Notes under the pieces: model-generated
Databases searched by the model: none
Told to the model about the DNA's origin: nothing
What the model saw: the letters and a program-made list of their open reading frames with translations, nothing else
Part shown: piece by piece, positions 30,569-41,692 of the stretch
Layout: every line of letters starts with the position of its first letter
Numbering within the stretch: the first letter of the stretch is position 1
Made by a program: the position numbers and the translations under genes
Assembly: GCA_028456385.1 (NCBI GenBank)
Contig: JALNQF010000042.1
Span: 186,001 to 250,000, forward strand
Source of the DNA: Ophiosphaerella korrae
Taxonomy: Eukaryota; Ascomycota; Dothideomycetes; Pleosporales; Phaeosphaeriaceae
Reading direction: 5' to 3'
Length of the DNA stretch: 64,000 nt

Positions 30569-31339
30569 GGTTCGGATAGTTAGGTAATTTCAGCAAAATC
30601 AACACAAACACCTAGCCATGTTCTAGAGACACTACAGAAACGTACTAATCGAATACCAGATACGTTTAGTACGGGAGAGATCGCAACCAAGCCAGATGTT
30701 CAGGGAGCTTGGGTAATGGCGACAAGATCACTGATCAATGGTCTTCATGCGCGCCGTTTCTTCACCAAGGCCTGGAGGCCATCGTTTAGCACACCAAACT
30801 ATTCAGCATAAGTTTTTATACTTAGAGTAAGTAGATTGCAGGTATAAAACCTTTCCCAGGCTAGTCTACTTGCTGTCTACCAAAGCACATTTCTGCTAGA
30901 TTCGGTGCACTGTCCCCATTGTATCAGCTTGCTGGTTCTCGTTATTCAAACGGTGCTAATAGGTCGGGCATATCAAAACCTCTAGACCAGAAGGAGATTT
31001 CGAATGAGGTTCAATGAATACACCTTCAGCCCTTCGAGATGATTTGATGTCCTCCAGGTTACCTACGGAATAAAGATACTCTCCACCATAATAGTCCTAT
31101 CCTATGCACGTCTCAAGTAACTTTACTTTCTTTGTATACTCGCTGGCCCTAATAGCTGGGACTAATATCCTCAACCGACGAGCGAGTTGTCTTACCCATC
31201 TTTTCGGTTAGGTGACCGTGTTTAATCCTAGCCAAGATCCGTTCCTACTACTAAGAAAGCTGGTATTCCTAGGAGAATTGCTATTACCCCCCCCCCACAG
31301 ACTTCACCACAATACTAGCTGGAATGATAGGACTTATTG
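30569..31339. other. Intergenic, boundary to the accessory region
   Basis: No gene seen. It holds a run of ten C near 31289. After this point nearly all genes are damaged. Confidence 0.5.
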
Positions 31340-31960
31340 CCATCATCGCCGGGATATAGAATTCACGCCGTTTCCGTATCGGCGTCCACTCTCCCCATAT
31401 CGGATGCCGATCGTAGAATAGTGGTAAGGTAGCGAAATCCCTATGCTCTTTTGCTCTTGATAGTGGCATCTGGCCACATTTGTCCTGAGCCTCGCGGTTA
31501 GCGCCGTTCTCGAGAAGTAACTTAGCGGCCGCCTCGTGCCCTCCCTCTGCTGCCCTCCATAGCGGTGTCTGGCCAGGGCTACACTGAGCCTCAAGGTTGG
31601 CGCCGTTCTCGAGAAGTAGCTTAACGACCGCCTCGTGCCCTCCTTCTGCTGTCCATGATAGCGACGTTCGACCGTTGCTATCTTTTGGAGTTAACATCGA
31701 CTCTGCCTATTTCAAGTAGCAACTCAACGACTTCCTTGTGCCTGTTCTCGGCGGCCCATGATAACGGCGTCCGACTGTTGCTTATCATTCAAGTCTGGCT
31801 CGAATTTACCCGTCCCAAGCAGCAACCGGACGACGGCCTCATGTCCGTTCTCGGCCGCATGTGTGATAGTGACGTCCGTCCCCTAATATCTGTTGAATAG
31901 TCCTGAATATCGCTTCGAGCTAGTAGAGTCTTGACAATGGCGCTATAGCCCCCCCTCCCC
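31340..31960 (-). pseudogene. Ankyrin-repeat protein relic
   Basis: The minus strand gives clear ankyrin units: GRTSLSWTAEGGHEAVVKLLLENGANLEAQ and GQTPLWRAAEGGHEAAAKLLLENGANREAQ. Further upstream pieces (NGHEAVVRLLLGTGKFEPD near 31800-31860, and GYSAIVKTLLA near 31940) lie in other frames. At least two frame changes separate them. The downstream end runs into unrelated residues. This looks like the C-terminal repeat part of a NACHT-ankyrin or similar protein, with no enzymatic domain left. Confidence 0.75.
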
Positions 31961-32012
31961 CCCCTTTGATGTTCACATTATCAGCGAGCCCACTGCGGCC
32001 ATCAATGGCCGT

Positions 32013-32697
32013 TTGAAGTCGTTGCTTGTTGAGCAAAGAAGAGGACTCAGGGTGTATCTCGAAGACACCGAGCATGGCGGGGTGTTGGATATTGGTAATG
32101 CAACCGGGGTACGTCACGCATTTCGTGAGCTATACCCAATGCTAATCAAGGTAGAATATTACCATAATATACTCGGAAAGGTACCAACTTATCGCAAGCG
32201 CTACAGAATTAGTAGGCTTTGGCAATCTTAACAGGATTGTTGAAGGCATCCTTAGTACTTCGGAGTGGCTGAAAACTACTTTCGGCGACCAGTCTACAAC
32301 CACCTTAAAGATTTGGATGCAGACGACGTTCCTAACAAGTGTTGACGGCTGGACTGAACTTCCGACTCATAGAATTGCTCTACCCTTTGACAACTCACTT
32401 GCAAATTTTGGAGTTCTGAGCGTAGACACCGATGACAAGCCAGTTATTAACGGCTGCGTCTACATTCTCACCGAATTGCGGGGGATCCAATTCGTAATTC
32501 ATGCCATTGGCCGTTTAAATGGCAAAGAGGATGTGGGCTTGCGCAACTTATGCACCATTAAGCGCCTCGGGTACGGAGTCGACGAGTTTGGAGATACTTC
32601 AAGGTATTTTCACGTCATAGCATCTACCCCCACCAGAACTCTTCGAGGAAATGAAGCGGAACCAATCGGTACGTGTGGAAGCGACGCATACCATTAA
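32013..32697 (+). CDS. Hypothetical open frames, possibly one spliced gene
   Basis: Two open frames lie in line: 32013-32231 (72 codons) and 32317-32697 (127 codons). The second frame can be read back without a stop to about 32155, as far as ATELVGFGNLNRIVEGILSTSEWL. No family is recognised. The second piece has a globular-looking composition (TELPTHRIALPFDNSLANFGVLSVDTDD). An intron near 32140 could join them. It may equally be a relic, like its neighbours. Confidence 0.3.
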
Positions 32698-33270
32698 CAC
32701 AGATCTACATTCTAACTTGGGCACTGTAGAAATCCACTCAGAGAGTGACGGAGATGAGATGGAGGGCGATAATTAGGATGGAGACATACGTAAAGACTTT
32801 CCACGCATCCACCGGTAGATGGCTACCACTGAATGCCCAGAATGCTTCTCTGTGACAGGCTCCACCTCCCTACCTTTTAATTGAGGATCCACAGAGGGGG
32901 CAAAATGCCATCGGCAATCAGGCTAAGCAGTCTATGCATCCCTGTTGAAGCAAGTGATTGTTCATTGACGTTGTTAATTATTATTCAGACAGGCGGGATG
33001 CCTCATACATATATACATCCTCAACCCCTGTCACACTTTGCTGTTTCAGCCACCGTGATGTTTGACAATCCCTGCAACATCAGGAGACAGTGCTCTGAGG
33101 CGCAGCGATTGCTGAATCATGCTCCTTGGATGCGGCTCCTGAAGACCCAGTTCTGGTACCTTGAAGGTCCCGCATTTGGGCCCTTACTATAAAGCAGGCC
33201 TCTGAATGCAGGTTATGTCCTCTTCCCAACATCTTCGAACTCAAACACCGAGAGCTATATTCATTGCAGT
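32698..33270. other. Intergenic or degenerate DNA
   Basis: One open frame of 103 codons (32881-33192) shows no recognised domain. Nothing else is supported. Confidence 0.35.
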
Positions 33271-33573
33271 ATGTACCTATTTGAGATGCTATATCTCCAA
33301 GGTCTTATTGACGGGAAGCTACACAAAGAAGCACATCTGCGAAATTTCGTGGCACATATGACATTAAGCAAACGACTCCACGAAATGGAGTGGGATGTGG
33401 AGGATTACGTGCCAGCTGGAAAAAACAGCGAATCTTTCGCACAGTTTCACGCTCGGAATCACCCGGGGACGAACACATCTAGCTCTACGGCCCCAATGTC
33501 CGGCCTTTGTGAGCAGTATGGGGCAATGGCGCTATATGACAATGGGGACAATAAAAAAATATCATCAAGTTAG
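33271..33573 (+). CDS. Hypothetical small protein
   Basis: 100-codon open frame from ATG (MYLFEMLYLQGLIDGKLHK), mildly acidic, with no signal peptide or domain. It lies among relics, so it may be a fragment. Confidence 0.25.
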   Translation: MYLFEMLYLQGLIDGKLHKEAHLRNFVAHMTLSKRLHEMEWDVEDYVPAGKNSESFAQFHARNHPGTNTSSSTAPMSGLCEQYGAMALYDNGDNKKISSS

Positions 33574-33884
33574 ACTAGCCAAAGCAGGGTTAATGATGAA
33601 ATTCTTAAGCAGGATGTATTGTGAACGATCATGCTACCTTCCTATGTCGCCATTGTGACGAATTCAGTTTTTCTTTCTAACTTAATAAAGCTATGAGCTC
33701 TCAAAATAACGTTACCCAACTTTCTAATATTACAATGAATTACAGTAGGATGCTACGATGCGGGCAGCAGGTCCCAAAAATGGTCCCCTATCGGCACCAT
33801 ATTCATCGAGGTATAATTGCCCCTCTCGCTTGGTAGGCTATCTATCAGTACCTATCCGCGAATGGCAGTTCGACCATTACCAAC

Positions 33885-34136
33885 ATGGAACTTCAAACAC
33901 ATAGCAGGAAACTACTGCTTTCAGACTTATCTGCGGTCTTGATTCTCGAAGCTGAAGAAAAGCTCCATGACCTGACCCGGAGAGCCGAGCAGATTTTAGA
34001 CACTTTGGAGCTCGCCCTGAATATTTCGGCATTCTCGCAGCGCCAATACGCTGTCTCTAAAGGTTGCAGCACTTCGCAGCTTCACGATGTGACTTCAATC
34101 TTGAACCCTCTTCCGGACCAGAACACCCCGAGCTGA
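33885..34136 (+). CDS. Hypothetical small helical protein
   Basis: 83-codon open frame from ATG (MELQTHSRKLLLSDLSAVLI). Residues 20-60 look helical and amphipathic (EAEEKLHDLTRRAEQILDTL). No family recognised. Confidence 0.25.
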   Translation: MELQTHSRKLLLSDLSAVLILEAEEKLHDLTRRAEQILDTLELALNISAFSQRQYAVSKGCSTSQLHDVTSILNPLPDQNTPS

Positions 34137-34948
34137 GAAGATGCTAAAAGTATGCCGAGCTGAGAGGTGCCTCCCAAAGCATTGTTGAGACGCAAAGATT
34201 AGAGATGCAGTATGCCAAGCCTAGGGTCGTGTATATCAGGAGGCCCACCATCTCAGGTAACGTCCATCCCTGCGTCCCGCAAATCTGTTAGAGAATGGGA
34301 AGAAGAAGTGATGATTATTCACTATCAGCTATCTAGACCTATATATACCTAGGGCATCAATAGATGTGCGTTTAAGAATGGCTCATCACAGTTTGTGATG
34401 AGCCGTCACATCACATCACGGTTTGTGATTGGACATCACATCACGTGACCTTGGGATTTAGCTAGGTGTGTGTGTGTCCTAAACCAACAGTGGCTCGCTA
34501 CACAGGGACGGACGTTAGTCAATTGGATCGCTTAACATCGCGCAACTAGGCGGTTTTCTGGATAGTCAGACTCCTTATCACAATTGCGTCACTCTAGAGC
34601 TTTACAGTTTATCAGCATGGACAAGCCAAGCATATTTCCAGAGATGCATTGCACTTCCAAAGAAATACGACTAAACGCAGTGTACACAAGGTATTTATCC
34701 TCTTTGCTAATTTAGAAAGAACGACTTACGCATTGCCTTCTTTAGTTCATTTAAGCAGAGAATAGGTTAAGAAAATAGACACCGAAGGTGAAAACCAAAT
34801 TCACTACTCAAGGGACCCAAACGGACACAGTCAGACCAAATGCATAGAGTCTGAGATCATTTTCGCAAAATTCTCTTCTACTAGGGCCCTATCGCTTGAA
34901 TCAACAATTCAAGGTTCATTACGCCTAGGTGGAGGTTCGAGAATTCCA
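34137..34948. other. Intergenic with a perfect hairpin
   Basis: No gene. It contains the inverted repeat at 34380-34404 and nearby CATCACA direct repeats. Confidence 0.5.
34380..34404. repeat. Perfect 11-bp inverted repeat with 3-base loop
   Basis: GGCTCATCACA, GTT, TGTGATGAGCC: the arms match at all 11 positions. The next 40 bases repeat CATCACA/TCACG several times (34405-34448). This could be a terminal part of a small transposon or a stem in RNA. Confidence 0.8.
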
Positions 34949-36303
34949 ATGGATAACATGCGTATGCCGCGCCGATTACGGTCTGATTCACCAGAATTGG
35001 TAGAGGGCAGTAGCTATGCGCAAGAACCCTTCGCTTTTACGCACGATAAAGCGTCACTCTTAAACCACTATACTGAGCATCTTGGTCGCTGGTTGGACTG
35101 TTCTGATGCATCGCGCAATTTTACGGTGAAAGTGCCAGAAAATGCTAGACGATCCCCTATTCTCTCTCACGCAGTTTTACGCTTCGCGGCACGCCATCGC
35201 AAGGAAACTAAGACTGCGGACGTGGCATATGAACGCTGTATTACTCTGCTTATCGACCGCCTCAAGGAAGACTCTGCTAGCCACGATGAGACAGTACTCT
35301 CAGCAGTAGTGATATTACATTTTGCTGAACAGCTTAATAGTAAGTCTTTCCATAAGCACATTGGCTTAAACCACCCTTCTAAATTCACAAGCTTCAACCA
35401 GCACTAGTTCGTATGATAAACAGCATTTAGCAGGAGTATCAGCCATCCTCCGTGCTTCTCAAGGTACTCATTCCGTCGATCCTTCATCGCCCTCGATTCG
35501 TGAAGCTATCTTCTGGGTATATGTCCGGTAGTGTCTCTACCATGCGACTATTCGCCAACAGCCGCTAGACATTAACTTTTCACTGCAGCTAGATCCTACT
35601 CCAGCTTCCTTGCAAGACTCTCACCTGTTAGCTTGGCTGAGGTTAGAGACAGCTTGGGCTAATCAAATGATATAGAATACTGCCTGTATAGCCAATTTTT
35701 GCTTCTCACGTTCTGGATCCGAAGTCCAACCAGGTATCCAGATCCAACAATGGCAAGAACTTTAGGAAAAAATTCAGACTTGGCACAAGGACAAGCCAAA
35801 GGCTTTTGATCCAATTGGCGCGGGACCCTCTGATCATGGGTCCGTATTCTCCGAAATCTGGTTCATAGCAGATTGGCATGGTAGGCCTGACCCAAATTGT
35901 TTCCTATTCTTTTGTGCTCACTCAGCATAGTAATTTCATTCGTTTTCTATCACTTCTCGTGTATTCTCCTTCTCAGATATAAACCAGGGCTAAAGTTTGC
36001 GGTCCGCTATTTGCATGGTAAACTGTCAAGTTTAGATGTAAGTACTGAAGCCAGCGCAGCCTTGTCAATCATGTTGACTCTATCAGCGCCAAATTCTAGA
36101 ACATGCACGGGCTATATATTATGCTTGCGCGTCTTCGCCTCAAAATTCACAACTACTAATAATATTATGCCATACCGTCTTCATATAGGGTCCTGTCCTA
36201 CGTAATACAGAGGAACAGAATAAGGTGATCCAGCTACTACAAACTTTTGAGCGAGCCCATTCGTGGACAACTTCGTGGATCGTCAGATCCTTAAAGACTG
36301 AGT
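34949..36303 (+). pseudogene. Fungal_trans_2-type transcriptional regulator relic, RIP-mutated
   Basis: The first frame (MDNMRMPRRLRSDSPELV, start 34949) reads into HLGRWLDCSDASRNFTVKVPE and ILSHAVLRFAARHRKET, the start of the Fungal_trans_2 domain. After a probable intron (GTAAGT near 35341) the family reading continues but is cut by stops. These fall at VYVR-TAG near 35530, MI-TAG near 35672, QEL-TAG near 35763 and FI-TAG at 36187-36189. Most sit where relatives have Trp (TGG to TAG) or Gln (CAG to TAG). It ends near SWTTSWIVRSLKTE. No Zn2Cys6 binuclear cluster is seen in front. Such proteins control secondary metabolism or nutrient use, but this copy is dead. Confidence 0.8.
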
Positions 36304-36552
36304 AGGGTAGGAAATGAATCAATACATATCATCCATTCACTGGTAATCAAAATTATATAAGACTGGCCATCGAACTACCTATAAAGCACAGTTCAAATTG
36401 ACCTTATAGTCCATAATCAAGAGGACTATATTTCTTGGCCTGCTTGTACAATCAAGTTCCTAAGCTCTTTAAGTGTAATACCGTTGGAGAGTTCAGAGAG
36501 GGTATTATATCCACGATAAATACAGTTTTTAAACTCAGAAGACCGCTCTGGA

Positions 36553-37803
36553 GTGAGTGAGAAGATAAGGACGGGTCCCGCTTCGCAAATTGCTCGCGAT
36601 TATCAGCTCTCTGCGCAGTGCGTCGAGGTAAAGCTCGATCCTTTACCCACATCCAAGTCCACGCCTCTGCTAACTCCCAGCGGCCTAGACTCCCGTTCTA
36701 GAGTCAGCAATGAGCCTAGTCCTGGCCCTCTTGACAATAGTAGCCAAGGTGGTGGTACTGGAAGCCCAGCGCCGTCCTCAAACAACCTCGATGAAGAGAA
36801 CGGCGACGATGGCGCACATACTCCGGGAACAGTCGAGGAGCTGCTCCAATCCCCAAGACAATCCATCTCTTCTCTCGAAAGAGTAGAGGGCGAAGAGTAC
36901 GGAAAATGCAGTGATGGCGAAGCTGGGGAAAGCCACGAGGACGAACGGGTCGATGAGGTGTCCAGTAGATCTTCAGCGAAAACTTCTCAACAAAGTAAAC
37001 GCAGTGATCGTCCAGCCAGGAAGAAGAGGCGCGGTCTATCACGGACTACTCGTAAACGACGAGGCGGGAGCACGATAACTACGAGGACATCGCGAAACGT
37101 AACATCATCTCAACCCTATCAACTATCTAAGTCCAGGATGGACAGCGTGAATTGGTCTTGCTCACCACCAATATCATCTCCAAAAGCGAAAGTTAGAGGT
37201 GGAACCAACGAAGACCATGGACCCAGCGCCAATATAGCTTGTCAGATAACCGATATCACGCATTGTGATGCGCCAGAGGGTTCATCGATTGTGACGGCAA
37301 TTGTGCGTTGTAACGAGTCGAGCTTGGCTCTTGACACGATAGCCCTATATCACAAACTCTTCGGCGATGAAGGCAAAGCCCTCCGCATGACCCAGCTATC
37401 TCCTCATTCATGGATGCTACTAGGATACCGATATGACGCTAGTACATCAGGGGCATGTACCCCCCGAAGCTTGACGCTGCTCAATACGGACCGGATGAGC
37501 AATTCCCATAGTGATACTGACCACTCAGACGACGACGGCAACGAAGAGTACGATGATGAAGAGGCATACAGACCTCACGCTGCCGGTAATGATCAGGGAT
37601 ACAACAGAGAAGATACGCGCTGCCGCCAACGAACGCATAAACCGTGGTTAGGGTCGGACGAAGAGCGTTTGCTCTCGTACAAGGATAAGATGGGTATGGA
37701 GTGGAAGGATATATTTAAACGCTTCCCAGATCGGTCCCCGGGTGCAGTACGGACGCGCTGGCACATGCTGCAAGGAAAACGATCCGTCGCTGCGACAACA
37801 TAA
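36553..37803 (+). CDS. Myb/SANT-like DNA-binding protein, start uncertain
   Basis: The open frame is 417 codons long and begins after a stop at 36517 with no ATG before residue 196. A GTG at 36553 heads the open part. It may begin inside an intron or a spliced exon, because GTGAGT at 36553 also resembles a donor. The N-terminal two thirds are Ser-rich and acidic, with a basic patch (ARKKRRGLSRTTRKRRGG) like a nuclear localisation signal. Residues near 365-415 form a Myb-like domain (KPWLGSDEERLLSYKDKMG, MEWKDIFKRFPDRSPGAVRT). The middle (VVTAIVRCNESS region, QLSPHSWMLLGYRYD) looks conserved. A nuclear DNA-binding role is likely, but targets are unknown. Confidence 0.6.
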   Translation: MSEKIRTGPASQIARDYQLSAQCVEVKLDPLPTSKSTPLLTPSGLDSRSRVSNEPSPGPLDNSSQGGGTGSPAPSSNNLDEENGDDGAHTPGTVEELLQSPRQSISSLERVEGEEYGKCSDGEAGESHEDERVDEVSSRSSAKTSQQSKRSDRPARKKRRGLSRTTRKRRGGSTITTRTSRNVTSSQPYQLSKSRMDSVNWSCSPPISSPKAKVRGGTNEDHGPSANIACQITDITHCDAPEGSSIVTAIVRCNESSLALDTIALYHKLFGDEGKALRMTQLSPHSWMLLGYRYDASTSGACTPRSLTLLNTDRMSNSHSDTDHSDDDGNEEYDDEEAYRPHAAGNDQGYNREDTRCRQRTHKPWLGSDEERLLSYKDKMGMEWKDIFKRFPDRSPGAVRTRWHMLQGKRSVAATT

Positions 37804-38734
37804 ATATGCGTATCCAACCCCATCCCACGAAAGGTTGAACTCTGATCGGAGTACCGAGCACGGCCACGACCAGTGTAATATAGGAACAAAGAGAGCCCGA
37901 AACTTTACTCCGAGAGTCGACCCCGCTGCAGGGACCGACTCCACACTTGGGAATAATAGACGACTATAAGACAGCCGAATCAGGCTTGTGACTTTTGACG
38001 AGATGAACTCCTCTATGCGTCCAGAGCTTGAATCAGAACACGTCTCCACGACACTAAAGATTGCAGCGTATAAGGAGCCGCTGGCCGTGCACTTGTACGG
38101 CGGCTGTGTCACCACGTAACCGCTTTCTTCTGTGTTACAATGAGGTCCGGTACACTGAGTACCGAGAGCTGCTTAGTCCGGAAAGAGGTAGATCTTGTCC
38201 AAGACGAGTTACAGCTTCTAGAAGATCGGAACAGAACCGTCGAACAGCAAAACAGCCAGGAAGATAATCATGAAAGCTTGGACAACTCCCGCAGTTTCTG
38301 ACCTTGGAAGCCCTGGACGTTCCGAACAAATGTGCTCTAAACCTGGCCCACCACGACGCTGCCCTCCACAACATTATCAAGAGTATTCCAAAGCCTTTAC
38401 TATGCCACCTGCACTTCCGCCCCGTTTCGCAGCCACAGTTCATACACTGGCCCCTATAGTGTACGCCGTGAGAATTAATGAAAACATTACTGTCCAGCAA
38501 ATCGAATGTGTAAGGTGTCAGGTTTCGACCACAACGGGATCGCGCCTGTAAGCAATGCTGTAGAATTTATGAAGATGGTGTATGATGATGGCCGTGGCTG
38601 GCTTGGATGTGTGCGTGAAAATGTTTGAAGTTTGAGTTGGCCGGCTTCCATTGCGGGATGAGGAAGCGCAAGTGGAAATATGGACTAAGGCGGTATCTGA
38701 GTGAGTTGTTAGTCAAATTACGAAACTTTGGTGA
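37804..38734. other. Intergenic, no gene supported
   Basis: Contains a short frame from ATG 38140 that could form a coiled coil (VRKEVDLVQDELQLLEDRNR), too short to call. Confidence 0.4.
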
Positions 38735-39052
38735 TTGAGTGACGTACTCGTCAAGCACCTCGTCTACTTCCAGCGAGGAAGCCGTCTAACTAAGAGGCAC
38801 CGTGTGCTCCGATCGTCAAGTCTTAGTTGCCTGGAGATCTTCGATGAGCACGCGTATATCCTCCAGCAGCTCGACTTGGACTTCCCGGACTATGCGGAGG
38901 AAGTGCTTGAGCCGGTGTTGGATGAGTGGACAACGAGCGCGTTGGTGTACAAGCTGGACCGGGCGACGTTTGTATGGAACGCGGATTGCGGAGAATGCTG
39001 TCAGATCCAGCGGCGGCTGCGCCGACCGACACTCTCAACCTCGCATTGTTAG
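38735..39052 (+). CDS. Hypothetical small protein
   Basis: 105-codon open frame from ATG. The middle part (LEIFDEHAYILQQLDLDFPD, YAEEVLEPVLDEWTTSALVY) is acidic and looks globular. No family recognised. Confidence 0.3.
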   Translation: MSDVLVKHLVYFQRGSRLTKRHRVLRSSSLSCLEIFDEHAYILQQLDLDFPDYAEEVLEPVLDEWTTSALVYKLDRATFVWNADCGECCQIQRRLRRPTLSTSHC

Positions 39053-39552
39053 CTATAGCGTTGTCGCATTGCTAAGATGGCATTCTCCTCCACATAGCCT
39101 TCGTCTGACAAGCTCTCGTTTTCCCTGCGCTAAGCTTCCCTCGTAGGGGATTGTTCCCCGCTGTACTTGCGCCGGGTTGAGCGACATTCACATGTGTAGA
39201 TTAGAGAGGTCGACGTCGCTTGAGTGGGTGCCAGTGGGAATGGAGGCACGTTTTCGGGACGGACGAGGTGGGCGAGGCGAGGCTAGCTAGTCAGCGAGCT
39301 ATCCGCGGATGACGGTGGAGAGCGCAGGCACCAGATGCTGATAGAGTTGCAGCTAGGTGAGGTGCTGAGCATGCAGAGCGAGAGTGGAGAGCGGAGGGAT
39401 ATCTAAGGACTCGATTGGTTGGCGTTTGAGAATGTTGTTGCGTCGGCACGTACAGATTATGAATTCCTACTCTGTTTCAGCCGCGTTTTCTCGCAGCTAT
39501 GCCCGGCTGACAGACAGCATACAAGTTCACCAAGAACGTCTATGATATATGG
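39053..39552. other. Intergenic with a dispersed-repeat copy
   Basis: No gene. Bases 39455-39518 closely resemble 50117-50184. Confidence 0.4.
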
Positions 39553-39744
39553 ATGCCAGCGCATTTAGACAGGATCCACTCAGTCATTAACGAGTTACCA
39601 TCTAATTTCGACATTGACAGTCTGAGCAAGGATCAAAAGGCGTTACTACCCAGAATAATCTCTGCCATAGGCTACCTATCTACAAGTTCAGATCATGACT
39701 GTGCACTGTATACTTTCCGATGCCCCGTGGTATTTTGCGCATAG
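39553..39744 (+). CDS. Hypothetical short open frame
   Basis: 63 codons (MPAHLDRIHSVINELPSNFD), hydrophilic then Cys-containing end, no domain. Possibly the first exon or a fragment of a longer gene. Confidence 0.2.
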   Translation: MPAHLDRIHSVINELPSNFDIDSLSKDQKALLPRIISAIGYLSTSSDHDCALYTFRCPVVFCA

Positions 39745-39959
39745 ATAATAAACACCAATAAGGGTGTTGAATAGTAAAATGAGGATTGTTGCCTGGGTAG
39801 CGCTACCGTTGATCGTTCCGAGCGAAGACATGCAGATGGCAGACTGCACGAAAGCCAATAGGGAAGTTGGGGTCTAAGGAACGGTGGACGAGATGGGGGT
39901 TGAGCTTGGCATGGCCTTGCGGTTCCGAAACCCCACAATGAACCATTCCTTGTCGTGCT

Positions 39960-40484
39960 TTAGTGTGTGTGCTCAATACAAAACTCGCGGCCGCGGGGTT
40001 TTTCGCAAATCCTAAACACCGCCTCGATCACACACCAGGGCGCCTGTTCGGAAAACACCTTTTTGCCATCCGACACCCTCAAGTAGATATCCTGGGCGGA
40101 TTCGCCGGAGTGGTAGGAGACTGTCCCTCCCGCAATGATTGGACTGTCTCGTTCAGGCTCTTCTGCACGTTGATCTGGATTAGAATATCGGATACCTGGT
40201 CGCAAAGTTCCCCAAGGCTACCTACCAATCTCCGGGGAGAATACGTCATTCTTGATTTCACGGAGTTTCTCGCAGATTCCTTGTGCCATGACACGTGGAA
40301 CCAATAGGGCGTGAACAAAGCTGAGGCAGGTTTCAAGATTGGAAGGGGGCGGGGAGACTTCGAGCGTGATCGCTGCAGTTTCGCCAATGCAGGGCCCCGG
40401 CGTTAGGGATTGCCAAGTCTCGAAACAGACTAGCGATGAACGGGCAGTAGGCCCATCACCACCATTTTCTAGGCAAAATATCAT
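39960..40484 (-). pseudogene. Unknown protein interrupted by one in-frame TAG
   Basis: Two open frames in the same register (40484-40219 and 40215-39960) are separated by only one TAG at 40218-40216. Read together they make 174 codons, with Cys spaced along the chain and an end in ICEKPRGREFCIEHTH. An alternative is a 30-base intron (GTAGGT...GACCAG) that would remove the stop in frame, unusually short for a fungus. No family recognised. CAG or TGG to TAG fits the RIP pattern around it. Confidence 0.4.
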
Positions 40485-40645
40485 AAAATCTGTTTCTCGG
40501 AATCATCTTAGCACTAGGCGTGAAGTCCTATCGAACACAAGTGGTCTTCGCATCTCGCCCCCGTTCGTACCATAGCACACTTCCCTGGCCCGCCTATTTC
40601 CCTGTCTTAGGCCCCTAACAGGTTCTTTACATCGGCTTTCAAGTT

Positions 40646-41458
40646 ATGTCACTATCCACACCGCCAAAACGCGAGCTACTTATGGTGGGCATGAGCGCCA
40701 AAACTTACCGCATCGGAAACACCGTCAGAAAACAATGTCATGTGCTCGTTGATGACATGGACATCACAAAACAGAATATGGAGGCATGCAAAAATGAGGC
40801 CGACGTCTATCTTATCTTGGGCAGCCACCCGCTCATCGCCAACTGCTTGTTAATTAGCCCCGAAAAGGAATATATCGAGCTCGAGTACTATCCCAACGGC
40901 AACCTTAAGGAGTACGTCCGGAGGAATTGCACAAGTATTACAGAAACGGATCTGAAGCGTTGGGCCTACCAAATGGTTGAAGGTGTCGCATATATCCATT
41001 CCAAGGGAGTCAGGCATTCTGATTTTAGGTTCGAACAGTGGCTGATAGACGCGGACCTTAACGCCAGGCTTAGCGACTTTAACGCATCGGGTTTTGATGA
41101 CTATCCAGACCTCGGACTAAAAGGGAAACCGGCACAAGGGCTTGAGATCCCGAGCCATTGCCTCCCTCGAGATCCTGAGGCGGATAACACGGTCGAGTCG
41201 GACTTATTCGCGCTGGGTTCTACACTTTATGAACTCATAGCTCATCAAACTCCATATGAAGGCCTGAGCAATGAATCAATTGAGTCATTTTTTCGAGAAG
41301 GAAAGTTTCCGAGTACAGACGGGCTTCTGCTCGGGGACATTATTATGGGCTGCTGGAAAAAGACATTTTCTTCTGCTAATGGCATCCTCAATTACGGCAA
41401 GAATGTGTTCAAAGCTGACGAGACGGACGAGATGTGGGTACGTTCTGACCTTCCCTAA
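40646..41458 (+). CDS. Divergent fungal protein kinase-like protein
   Basis: 270 residues, one exon. The bilobal kinase plan is visible: YIELEYYPNGNLKEYV as hinge, AYIHSKGVRHSDFRFEQWLI in place of the HRDxxxxN loop, LSDFNASGF in place of DFG, and VESDLFALGSTLYELIAHQTPYEGL as helix F and following. The catalytic Asp is present, but the loop Asn is Gln and DFG is DFN, and no clear glycine loop or VAIK Lys is seen. It may be weakly active or a pseudokinase. The last codons before the stop contain GTACGT, so a further exon is possible. Lineage-expanded fungal kinases of this type are common in accessory regions. Confidence 0.7.
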   Translation: MSLSTPPKRELLMVGMSAKTYRIGNTVRKQCHVLVDDMDITKQNMEACKNEADVYLILGSHPLIANCLLISPEKEYIELEYYPNGNLKEYVRRNCTSITETDLKRWAYQMVEGVAYIHSKGVRHSDFRFEQWLIDADLNARLSDFNASGFDDYPDLGLKGKPAQGLEIPSHCLPRDPEADNTVESDLFALGSTLYELIAHQTPYEGLSNESIESFFREGKFPSTDGLLLGDIIMGCWKKTFSSANGILNYGKNVFKADETDEMWVRSDLP

Positions 41459-41692
41459 TCTGTGATAAGAAATGTGTGTGGGTGATATGATATATTCTAT
41501 AGCGAGCGCAGTTTAAGCATAGATATTATCCCTCTTCAGCGAATGACACCAGCAATCTAATTTCCCTTGTGATTAAGCTAAATAGATAGATGATGGTGGG
41601 CATACATAGCATTTGGCATCTTGTAGATGGTGCACCTTACACAGACATGTTAGCGGACAACTATTTCAAATAGGTTCTTTATACTAACCCGC

